From NCBI RefSeq assembly GCF_040120695.1, contig NZ_JBEEAC010000012.1, positions 124,001 through 188,000 on the forward strand: a stretch of 64,000 nt of DNA, read 5' to 3'. The notes beneath the pieces were generated by a model that saw only the letters and a program-made list of their open reading frames with translations, made no database searches and was not told the DNA's origin. The stretch comes from Plantactinospora sp040120695. GTDB taxonomy: Bacteria; Actinomycetota; Actinomycetes; Mycobacteriales; Micromonosporaceae. Shown piece by piece: positions 46,042 through 53,742 of this stretch. Within the stretch, counting starts at the first letter, position 1; each line of letters opens with the position of its first letter. The translations under genes were made by a program, and so were the position numbers.

Positions 46042-47410
46042 GCGGTCCCGGGCGTCCTTCGTGGGCCCGGGTGAGGCGGAGCGGGTCGAGCTGACCGTCG
46101 GCCCGGTGGCACACGGCGGGCACTGCGTGGCCCGACTGGACGGGCAGGTGGTCTTCGTCCGGCACGCGCTGCCGGGGGAGCGGGTCGTCGCCGAGATCAC
46201 CGAGGTTCGTCGGGACTTCCTGCGGGCGGACGCGGTGACCGTACTCGACTCCTCGCCGGACCGGGTCGTCCCGCCGTGCCCGTGGGCGGGGCCGGACCGG
46301 TGTGGCGGCTGCGACCTTCAGCACGTCGCGCCGGCGGCGCAGCGGCGCTGGAAGGCCGAGGTGGTACGCGAGCAGCTGCGCCGGCTGGGCGGGCTGACCC
46401 CGGAGGAGATCACCGCGCTGGACGTCCGGGTCGACGAGCTGCCCGGCGGCCCGCTCGGCTGGCGCTCCCGGGTCCGGTACGCCGTCGACGCCGCCGGCCG
46501 GGCCGGACTGCTCAAGCATCGCTCGCACGAGGTGGTCCCGATCGACAGGTGCCGGATCGCCCGCCCGGTGATCCAGGAGCTGCCGGTGCTGGCACCGAGT
46601 GGTCGACGCTGGCCCGACGCCGACCTGGTGGAGGTGGTCGCCTCCTCGGCCGGCGACGTGACCGTCCGCGGGCGGCGCAACACCGGCGTGCTCGGCGGCG
46701 GCGACCTCGGCGAGGCCACTGCCCCGTCGTCGCCCGTCCCGTCGTCGCCCGTCCCGTCGTTCGAGGGTGCGTCGTCCGGCAGTCCGTCGTCCGGCAGTCT
46801 GACGGATGGTGCTGCCGGCGGTGACGGGGTGGTGCGGCGGATCCGGGAGGTGGCGGTCGGCCGGACGTGGCGGCTGCCGCCGGAGGCGTTCTGGCAGGTA
46901 CATCCGGTGGCGGCGGAGACGCTGGCGACGGCCGTACTCGACCTGCTGGCGCCCCGGGCCGGTGAGTCCGCGTGGGACCTCTACGGCGGTGCCGGGCTCT
47001 TCGCGGCGGCGCTGGCCGGCCGGGTCGGTCCGGCCGGCCGGATCACCCTGGTGGAGTCCGCTGAGCCGGCGGTCGAGGCCGCCCGGGAGAACCTCGCCGA
47101 CCTGCCGCAGATCGAGGTGGTCCGGGCCTCGGTCGGGCCGGCGCTGCGGCGACGCCGGATCGTCGGGCCGGTCGACCTGGTGGTGCTGGACCCGCCGCGT
47201 GCCGGTGCCGGTGCCGAGGTCGTCCGGGCGGTCGTCGCGGCCGCCAGCCGGGCGGTGGCCTACGTGGCCTGCGACCCGGCCGCCTTCGCCCGGGACGCCC
47301 GGACGTTCCGGGAGGCGGGCTGGCGACTCGCCGCGCTGCGCGGCTACGACCTCTTTCCGATGACCCAGCACGTGGAGCTGGTGGCGCTGCTGCTGCCCGG
47401 CGACGGCTGA
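46028..47410 (+). CDS. class I SAM RNA methyltransferase, TrmA/RumA (uracil-C5) type
   Basis: 460 residues. N-terminal TRAM domain (ELTVGPVAHGGHCVARLDG), iron-sulphur cysteines in PPCPWAGPDRCGGCDLQH, motif I DLYGGAGLFAAALAG, then VVLDPPRAGAG and the catalytic region VACDPAAFARD. The family usually has CNP; CDP here is a conservative change. An insertion of about 40 Ser/Pro/Gly residues (APSSPVPSSPVPS...) from tandem tcgcccgtcccgtcg DNA interrupts the domain junction. Product is 5-methyluridine in tRNA or rRNA. ATG 46028 lies inside the end of the permease gene. Confidence 0.88.
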   Translation: MSPGERSRASFVGPGEAERVELTVGPVAHGGHCVARLDGQVVFVRHALPGERVVAEITEVRRDFLRADAVTVLDSSPDRVVPPCPWAGPDRCGGCDLQHVAPAAQRRWKAEVVREQLRRLGGLTPEEITALDVRVDELPGGPLGWRSRVRYAVDAAGRAGLLKHRSHEVVPIDRCRIARPVIQELPVLAPSGRRWPDADLVEVVASSAGDVTVRGRRNTGVLGGGDLGEATAPSSPVPSSPVPSFEGASSGSPSSGSLTDGAAGGDGVVRRIREVAVGRTWRLPPEAFWQVHPVAAETLATAVLDLLAPRAGESAWDLYGGAGLFAAALAGRVGPAGRITLVESAEPAVEAARENLADLPQIEVVRASVGPALRRRRIVGPVDLVVLDPPRAGAGAEVVRAVVAAASRAVAYVACDPAAFARDARTFREAGWRLAALRGYDLFPMTQHVELVALLLPGDG

Positions 47411-47528
47411 GCCCGGCGGAGTGGCGGGGATCTGGCGGACCCGGGACGCCCGGACGGTGTTGATGTCGACCCGGAGGAGTCACGGGACGCGGAGCTGCGG
47501 GACGCGGGGGCGTGGCCCCGGCGCGGGT

Positions 47529-47780
47529 TCAGGGGGTGGCGTGCAGCGCGGACCGGGGTGGGGTGGGGGCCGCCTCCGCATCCCGGCGGGCGGCCCGGGC
47601 GGCGGCCCGGTCGCGGAGCCGGATCCAGGCGACGATCAGCAGAATCAGCGGCAGCAGCGGCAGCGTGACCAGCAGCACAACGCCGACCGCGAGAACCTGG
47701 CCGGCGGCGTACCGGCCGGATGTCGGGGCGGTTCGAGGGCGGCCGGGAGACCGGCCGGGGCGGGAGCCAGCAGGCGACAT
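47529..47780 (-). CDS. small single-span membrane protein, hypothetical
   Basis: 83 residues: basic, Arg/Pro-rich N-terminus, one long hydrophobic helix (VLAVGVVLLVTLPLLPLILLIVAWI, about 30-54) and an Arg/Ala-rich C-terminus. Charge distribution does not fix topology. No family recognised. aagg lies twelve bases before ATG 47780, a weak ribosome binding site. GC-rich shadows can mimic such short proteins, but the hydrophobic stretch is hard to obtain by chance. Confidence 0.5.
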   Translation of the reverse strand: MSPAGSRPGRSPGRPRTAPTSGRYAAGQVLAVGVVLLVTLPLLPLILLIVAWIRLRDRAAARAARRDAEAAPTPPRSALHATP

Positions 47781-48100
47781 GTCGAGACCTTAGGGGAGGG
47801 TGGGAATACCGGCCATGCTACGGCCCTTGGCGGCATCTGCCCGATTTTTCGTTCGTTCGGCCGAACTCCTCCCCACCACTCGCGGTACCGAGTCATCGAC
47901 TGTCCGCGACGGTCCCACCGTCCGGTCAACGGGACTCTGCTGATCGCCAATCGCCCGTCACCGGCCGACGAGCCGCCTCGCCGGCCGGGCCGCTCCCGAC
48001 CGGCTGTCCTGGCGCACCGAACCCCCTCCCGCCCGCGACCGGCGCGGCGTCATCCGTGGCGCTGCTTCGGCGGCCCGGCTGCGGGCCGGCGCGGTCCCGA
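47781..48100. other. intergenic region upstream of dxs
   Basis: About 320 bases without a convincing gene. Base composition dips at 47840-47960 (cgatttttcgttcgttcgg), the lowest GC in this part of the window. The only elements I can place are the TAGACT box just downstream and the small membrane protein start. Confidence 0.4.
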
Positions 48101-48106
48101 TAGACT
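48101..48106 (+). promoter_or_regulatory. -10 element (TAGACT) for leaderless uORF-dxs transcript
   Basis: TAGACT ends eight bases before ATG 48115, the spacing expected when transcription starts at or beside the A of the start codon. No -35 element is evident, as is common in actinobacteria. Confidence 0.55.
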
Positions 48107-48114
48107 CTGCGGCT

Positions 48115-48198
48115 ATGAGCCTGTGTAGGGAGCGAATCAGCCAGCCCAGTGCCGTGCGGCCCGATACCCCTGCCGAGCGTGGCGAGGTGACGGCATGA
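48115..48198 (+). CDS. 27-codon upstream reading frame overlapping dxs (possible leader peptide)
   Basis: ATG 48115 opens MSLCRERISQPSAVRPDTPA (residues 1-20), then ERGEVTA, and stops with TGA at 48196-48198, overlapping the dxs ATG (48195) as ATGA. The frame has a -10 box at the right distance but no Shine-Dalgarno, so it may be translated from a leaderless mRNA and couple to dxs. It contains one Cys and three Arg among the first eight codons. No homology is known to me; coding status is inferred from position. Confidence 0.5.
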   Translation: MSLCRERISQPSAVRPDTPAERGEVTA

Positions 48199-50186
48199 CC
48201 GTGGAGGAGTCGGAGACGTCCGCCGGACGGCTTCTGGGTACGGTCCGCGGGCCGCAGGACGTCAAGCGGATGTCCGCCGAGGAGCTGGCGCTGCTCGCCG
48301 CCGAAATCCGGGACTTCCTGGTCGCGAAGTGTTCCCGGACCGGCGGGCACCTCGGCCCGAACCTCGGGGTGGTCGAGCTGACCCTGGCCATGCACCGGGT
48401 CTTCGACTCGCCGCGGGACCGCTTCCTGTTCGACACCGGCCACCAGGCGTACGTGCACAAGATGCTCACCGGGCGGCAGGAGGGCTTCGACCAGCTCCGC
48501 CAGCGCGGTGGCCTCTCCGGCTATCCGAGCCAGGCGGAGAGCGAGCACGACCTGATCGAGAACTCGCACGCCTCGACCGCGCTCTCCTATGCGGACGGCC
48601 TGGCCAAGGCGTACGCGCTGCGCGGCGAGTCGCGCAACGTGGTGGCGGTGGTCGGTGACGGGGCACTGACCGGCGGCATGTGCTGGGAGGCGCTGAACAA
48701 CATCGCCGCCGCCCGGAACCCGCTGGTCATCGTCGTCAACGACAACGGCCGGTCGTACGCGCCGACGATCGGCGGTCTCGCCGACCATCTCGCGACGCTG
48801 CGGCTCAACCCCGGCTACGAGAAGGTGCTGGACGCCGTCAAGGAGGCGCTCGGCTCCACCCCGCTGGTCGGCAAGCCGATGTACGAGGTGCTGCACGCGG
48901 TCAAGAAGGGCATCAAGGACGCGGTTGCCCCGCAGGCGATGTTCGAGGACCTCGGCATCAAGTACCTGGGCCCGGTCGACGGGCACGACGTGGCCGTGAT
49001 GGAGTCGGCGCTGCGCCGGGCCAAGGGCTTCGGCGCGCCGGTTATCGTGCACGCGGTGACCCGCAAGGGCCTCGGCTACCGCCCGGCCGAGGAGGACGAC
49101 GCCGACTGCCTGCACAGCCCGAGCGCCTTCGACGTCGAGACCGGCAAGCTGCTGGCCGCCCCGTCGGTGAAGTGGACGCAGGTCTTCGCCGACGAGTTGG
49201 TCGCGATCGCCGACGAGCGGCCGGATGTGGTCGGCATCACCGCCGCGATGGCCGAGCCGACCGGGATCGCCGCGCTGGCCCGAAAGTACCCGGAACGGGT
49301 CTACGACGTCGGCATCGCCGAGCAGCACGCGGCCACCTCGGCCGCTGGCCTGGCCATGGGCGGCCTGCACCCGGTGGTGGCGGTCTACGCGACCTTCCTC
49401 AACCGTGCGTTCGACCAGGTGCTGCTCGATGTCGCCATGCACCGGTTGCCGGTGACGTTCGTGCTGGATCGGGCCGGGATCACCGGCCCGGACGGGCCGA
49501 GCCACTACGGCATCTGGGACATGTCCGTCTTCGGGGTGGTGCCCGGGCTGCGGATCGCCGCGCCCCGGGACGCCGCCACGCTGCGGGCGGAACTGCGCGA
49601 GGCGGTCGCCGTCGAGGACGGGCCGACGATCGTGCGCTTCCCGACCGGCGCCGTCGCCGCCGACCTGCCGGCGGTACGCCGGATCAACACCGGCTCGGTC
49701 GCCGGCGGGGTGGACGTACTCGCCGAGTCCGCCCGTACCGACGTGCTGCTGGTCGCGGTCGGCGCGTTCGGGCAGCTCGGCGTCGAGGTGGCCGCCCGGG
49801 TCGCCGAGCAGGGCTACGGCGTGACGGTGGTCGACCCGCGCTGGGTCCGGCCGATCCCGCCGGAGCTGGTCACGCTGGCCGGCAGCCACCGGCTCGTGGT
49901 CACCGTCGAGGACGGCGTACGCGCCGGTGGGGTCGGGGACGCGCTGGCCAAGGCGCTGCGCGACGCCGACCTGCGGGTGCCGCTACGCGACCTCGGCGTG
50001 CCGTCGGTCTGGCAGCCGCACGGCACCCGGGCGCAGATCCTCACCGACCTGGGGTTGACCGCGCAGGACATGGCTCGGGACGTCACCGGCTGGGTTTCCC
50101 AGCTCGACGACGAGCCGATCGCGCCGGTACGGGTGACCGCCTCCAACGGGGACCGGGCGGCGAAGGGGCACAACGGCCGGCGCTGA
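48195..50186 (+). CDS. dxs: 1-deoxy-D-xylulose-5-phosphate synthase
   Basis: 663 residues; first step of the MEP isoprenoid pathway, condensing pyruvate and glyceraldehyde 3-phosphate with thiamine diphosphate. TPP/Mg motif GDGALTGGMCWEALNN (about 154-169), catalytic His in FLFDTGHQAYVHK and HASTALSYADGLA, and the pyrimidine-domain DVGIAEQHAATSAAG with its glutamate are all present. ATG 48195 is preceded by gagg and overlaps the stop of a 27-codon upstream frame. Homologue of dxs1 (Rv2682c), which has the same gene neighbours. Confidence 0.96.
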   Translation: MTVEESETSAGRLLGTVRGPQDVKRMSAEELALLAAEIRDFLVAKCSRTGGHLGPNLGVVELTLAMHRVFDSPRDRFLFDTGHQAYVHKMLTGRQEGFDQLRQRGGLSGYPSQAESEHDLIENSHASTALSYADGLAKAYALRGESRNVVAVVGDGALTGGMCWEALNNIAAARNPLVIVVNDNGRSYAPTIGGLADHLATLRLNPGYEKVLDAVKEALGSTPLVGKPMYEVLHAVKKGIKDAVAPQAMFEDLGIKYLGPVDGHDVAVMESALRRAKGFGAPVIVHAVTRKGLGYRPAEEDDADCLHSPSAFDVETGKLLAAPSVKWTQVFADELVAIADERPDVVGITAAMAEPTGIAALARKYPERVYDVGIAEQHAATSAAGLAMGGLHPVVAVYATFLNRAFDQVLLDVAMHRLPVTFVLDRAGITGPDGPSHYGIWDMSVFGVVPGLRIAAPRDAATLRAELREAVAVEDGPTIVRFPTGAVAADLPAVRRINTGSVAGGVDVLAESARTDVLLVAVGAFGQLGVEVAARVAEQGYGVTVVDPRWVRPIPPELVTLAGSHRLVVTVEDGVRAGGVGDALAKALRDADLRVPLRDLGVPSVWQPHGTRAQILTDLGLTAQDMARDVTGWVSQLDDEPIAPVRVTASNGDRAAKGHNGRR

Positions 50187-50227
50187 CCCCGCCGACCAGC
50201 CTTCGCCCTCCCCGCCGACCAGCTTTC

Positions 50228-50293
50228 CCCTCCGGGCCGGTGTGGGCTTCGCCCTCCGCGCCGGTGTGGGCTTCGCCCTCCGGGCCGGCGTGG
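50228..50293. repeat. 24-bp tandem repeat after dxs
   Basis: Two near-identical copies of ccctccgggccggtgtgggc plus ttcg (50228-50251, 50252-50275) and a partial third, 40 bases after the stop. Further Trp/Gly-coding gtggcgcggccgg repeats follow to 50380. Confidence 0.8.
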
Positions 50294-50380
50294 TGAGTCC
50301 CGGCCGGCACGGTGGCGCGGCCGGTTGTGGCCAGTCAGTTGCCGTGGCGCGGCCGGCTGGTTGCCCCGTGGCGCGGCGGG

Positions 50381-51571
50381 TCAGTTGCCGCCGGCCGAGC
50401 GGTCGGTGGTCCTGTCCGGGGCGATCAGGCTGAACGTCTCCCGGGTGGCCGGCTTCGGCACCACCACCAGGCCGGGACGGTCGACCAGGCGGGTGGTGTT
50501 CGGCGGCAGCGCGAGGCTGGTCTCCGAGTTCGGCTGCCAGGCCAGCACCACGACCGGGCTGGACAGCGGCAGGACGTACGCCTGGAGCGGCTCGAGCCGG
50601 TCGGCCGCCGAGACCAGCGGCGGACCGTCGGCGGGCCGGAGCAGGGCCGCCGTCATCATGCCATCGTCGGTGCGCCAGCTGATCTGTTCGAGCCTGGCCG
50701 GCTCCGTCCCGGCACCGGCCAGCTCGACCTCGGCCAACTCCTTCGTCGAGAGCCGGTCGATCGGCCAGGAGACCGGCACCGATCCGGGATGGGCCTCGCC
50801 GTGTACCCGGTGCGGGATGCTGCCGAACGGACCCGTCTTGGTGCCGAGGGCGCAGGTGTCCAGGCCGTCCAGCACCGAGGCGCCGGAGCCGGTGTCGTCG
50901 CCGACCAGCGGATAGCGAGGCCCATCGATGCCGGTGCCGAGGTCGATGAGCCGGTCGGCGGCCTTGCCGTTCGGCAGTGACTCGCTGGGGCGCAGCCGGG
51001 CGGTCACGGTGCGGGCGGCGCAGGCCGGCACCGCGACCGGGCCGGTCAGGCCGTCGGTGATGGCCAGCGGCCGACGGTCCGGCCCGAGGAGCCGGTCCAC
51101 CCGGGAGGAGACGAGATAACGCCGGCCGGTGGGCAACTGCACCGGCAGCACGTCGGAGTAGACCAGGTAGCCCGGTTCGGTGTACTCGACCGCCCGGTCG
51201 ACCGCGAACTCCGCTCCGTCACCGGTCAACTGCAGCAGCCAGGAGCCCGCCTCGCCGGGCACGTCGGCGGCGACCAGCGCGAGTCGGCCACCGTCGACCT
51301 CGCCGAGCCAGAGGATGCCGGAGGAGGGCAGGTGTACCCGGTCCTCGACGGGGGAGCGCCACTCGTCGACGGCCCGGGCCACCGCGGCGCTCGCCTCTGC
51401 ATCGCCTGCCAGGGAGCCCCGGGACGGCCACACCTGGAGCGTGCCGTCCAGTGTGTCGTAGCCGACCCGCAGCGCGACCGGAGGTTCCTTCGGGATGGTG
51501 CCGCACCCGCCGGTGAGGAGGGCCAGGGTGAGGGCCGCGCCGACGATCCCGCTCCGAGGGAGTGAACCCAC
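50381..51571 (-). CDS. putative lipoprotein, unknown function
   Basis: 396 residues. Signal sequence with lipobox LLTGGC (Cys at about residue 23) followed by GTIPKEPPVALRVGYD. The mature part is all-beta in appearance with no repeat unit that I can align; cysteines near 185 and 240 could form a disulphide. Not assigned to a family. GTG 51571 is preceded by gggag at five bases. It is divergent from the GT-C-like genes. Confidence 0.78.
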   Translation of the reverse strand: MGSLPRSGIVGAALTLALLTGGCGTIPKEPPVALRVGYDTLDGTLQVWPSRGSLAGDAEASAAVARAVDEWRSPVEDRVHLPSSGILWLGEVDGGRLALVAADVPGEAGSWLLQLTGDGAEFAVDRAVEYTEPGYLVYSDVLPVQLPTGRRYLVSSRVDRLLGPDRRPLAITDGLTGPVAVPACAARTVTARLRPSESLPNGKAADRLIDLGTGIDGPRYPLVGDDTGSGASVLDGLDTCALGTKTGPFGSIPHRVHGEAHPGSVPVSWPIDRLSTKELAEVELAGAGTEPARLEQISWRTDDGMMTAALLRPADGPPLVSAADRLEPLQAYVLPLSSPVVVLAWQPNSETSLALPPNTTRLVDRPGLVVVPKPATRETFSLIAPDRTTDRSAGGN

Positions 51572-51759
51572 CTGTGCTCCCGATCCGCCTCAGTCGTCAA
51601 CAGAAGCCACATCCTACGAGATCTCGGACGTGCCTCGGGCGTGACCCGGGAAAGCCCGACCGATCGGGGACCGGCGCTCCGGCAACACGGCTCGCCCTGC
51701 GGAAACCCGCCGCCCAGGCAACTGGGACCAATGGGGTACTCCTGTAGACTCCGCCGACT

Positions 51760-53742
51760 GTGACGCTTGCCGAGCCACGTCTGCACACCACGCCGGACCC
51801 GGAGAGTCCCGAGTCAGGAAGCCGAACGGCGACCGGGACCGACCGGGGCTCGGCGGGCTCGGGCACCGGTTCCGAGACCCGCTCGGATACCGCGAGGGCG
51901 GCGGGCAGCGACCGGGATCCGGCGTCGCGATCCGGCGCCGCGGGCGAGGACGCGGGTACCCCGGACCGGACCATCGGCCGCCCGGCCACCCGGCCCGCCC
52001 GCTGGCCCACCTGGCGGCGCGACCTCGCCGTCTACGCGGCCTTCCTGGTCGCCGGCCTCTGGGTGACCAGCCAGATCTGGCTCGACCCGGCCGGCCGGGT
52101 CGCCTCGCTCTACAGCAGCGACCCCGCACAGGTGCAGTACTTCCTCGCCCACTCCGTCCGGGTGGTGTTGCACGGTGAGTTCCCGTTCTTCACCGACCGG
52201 CTGAACTATCCTGACGGCGTCAACCTGATGGCCAACACGGCGATCCTGGGCCTGGGCATCCCGATGGTGCCGGTGACGCTGCTGTTCGGCCCGGCGGTGT
52301 CCTTCGTGGTGCTGGTGACGATCGGCCTGGCCGGCACCGCCTCCGCCTGGTACTACGTGCTCTCCCGGCACCTGGTCGGTGCCCCGGTCGCGGCGATCGT
52401 CGGCGGCTGGTTCTGCGGCTTCTCCCCGGCGCTGCTGTCGCACGCCAACTGGCACCCCAACATCATCTCGCAGTTCCTGCTGCCGTTCATCGTCTGGCGG
52501 GTACTGGCGCTGACCCGCTCCACCCGGCCGGTCCGGGACGGCGTGATCCTCGCCCTGCTGGTCACCTACCAGGCGTTCATCAACGAGGAGATTCTGCTCT
52601 TCACCGCGATGGCCTGCGGGGTCTTCCTGCTCGCCGTGCTGGTGCAGGAGCCGGGCCGGTGGAGGGCGGCGTGGCGCCCCCTCGGCGCCGGGCTGGCGGT
52701 CTGCGGCGTGCTCGCCGGGGCGTTGCTGGCGTACCCGCTGCTGGTGCAGTTCGCGGGGCGGCAGGCGTACCACGGGCTCAGCGACGCGGTCCGGGACTAC
52801 GGCAACGACCTGGCCGCGTTCTTCGTACCCGGCTCCACCACGCTCGGCGGCAACCAGCGGGCCAATCTCGACCTCGCCCCCAACTACTCCGAGGAGAACG
52901 CCTTCTTCGGCTGGAGTCTGGCGCTGCTGACCGTCGCGATCGTGGTCTGGCTCCGCCGCGAGGTGGTGATCCGGGCGCTCGCGGCGACCGGCCTGCTCTT
53001 CGCGATCCTCTCGCTCGGCGAGCGGGTCTCCTGGTGGAACCGGGGCGCCATCTGGGGACCGTGGGACGTCCTGGTGAAGGCGCCGCTGCTCGACGCGGTC
53101 GTGCCGACCCGGTTCGGCCTGATCACCACCGTGGTGATCGGGCTGATCCTCGCGCTCGCCACCGACCGGGCCTGGAAGCTGGAGGTCGCCGACCGGCGGG
53201 CGCTGCGGGCCGTGGTGGTGGCCGCGCTGGCGATTGCGCTGGTGCCGATCCTGCCACTGCCGCTGCGCGAGGTGAGCCGGCCGCCGGTGCCGCACTTCAT
53301 CACCTCGGGCCAGTGGCGGCCGTACGTCGGACCGGACCAGACACTGGTGCCGGTGCCGATCCCGGCGATGGGGCACACCAACGGGATGCGCTGGGCCGCC
53401 GCCGTCAACCTCGACTTCAGGATGCCCGGCGGCTACTTCCTCGCCCCCCGCAACGGCAACACCGGTGACCCCGGCCGGTTCGGCGGGCGGCCCAGCGGGC
53501 TCAGCGCGGTACTCGACCGGGTCGCCACCAGCGGCCAGCCGGCGACGCTGAACGACCGACAGCGCCGGCGGGCCCTGGACGAGTTGCGGCACTGGCGGGC
53601 CGCGGTCCTGGTGCTGCCGGTGCGGCAGGACAACGCCGAGGCGCTGCGCAGCACCGTCGACCAGTTCGCCGGCCCGGCCCGGCGTACCGCCGACGTGTGG
53701 CTGTGGGATGTCCGCGCCCTGACCAACCGCACTGCTGGGTGA
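51760..53742 (+). CDS. polytopic GT-C-like membrane protein, paralogue 1
   Basis: 660 residues. A disordered N-terminus (Ser/Gly/Thr-rich, 1-75) precedes ten to twelve membrane helices. The first loop has a signature shared with the two neighbouring genes: FPFFTDRLNYPDGVNLMANT, then LGLGIPMVPVTLL. Further shared points are CGFSPALLSHANWHPN, a TYQAFINEE segment and a C-terminal extracytoplasmic domain ending VWLWDVRAL. The layout suggests a GT-C glycosyltransferase using polyprenyl-phosphate sugars, but I cannot identify the acidic catalytic pair with certainty. GTG 51760 lies nine bases after TAGACT. Confidence 0.72.
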   Translation: MTLAEPRLHTTPDPESPESGSRTATGTDRGSAGSGTGSETRSDTARAAGSDRDPASRSGAAGEDAGTPDRTIGRPATRPARWPTWRRDLAVYAAFLVAGLWVTSQIWLDPAGRVASLYSSDPAQVQYFLAHSVRVVLHGEFPFFTDRLNYPDGVNLMANTAILGLGIPMVPVTLLFGPAVSFVVLVTIGLAGTASAWYYVLSRHLVGAPVAAIVGGWFCGFSPALLSHANWHPNIISQFLLPFIVWRVLALTRSTRPVRDGVILALLVTYQAFINEEILLFTAMACGVFLLAVLVQEPGRWRAAWRPLGAGLAVCGVLAGALLAYPLLVQFAGRQAYHGLSDAVRDYGNDLAAFFVPGSTTLGGNQRANLDLAPNYSEENAFFGWSLALLTVAIVVWLRREVVIRALAATGLLFAILSLGERVSWWNRGAIWGPWDVLVKAPLLDAVVPTRFGLITTVVIGLILALATDRAWKLEVADRRALRAVVVAALAIALVPILPLPLREVSRPPVPHFITSGQWRPYVGPDQTLVPVPIPAMGHTNGMRWAAAVNLDFRMPGGYFLAPRNGNTGDPGRFGGRPSGLSAVLDRVATSGQPATLNDRQRRRALDELRHWRAAVLVLPVRQDNAEALRSTVDQFAGPARRTADVWLWDVRALTNRTAG

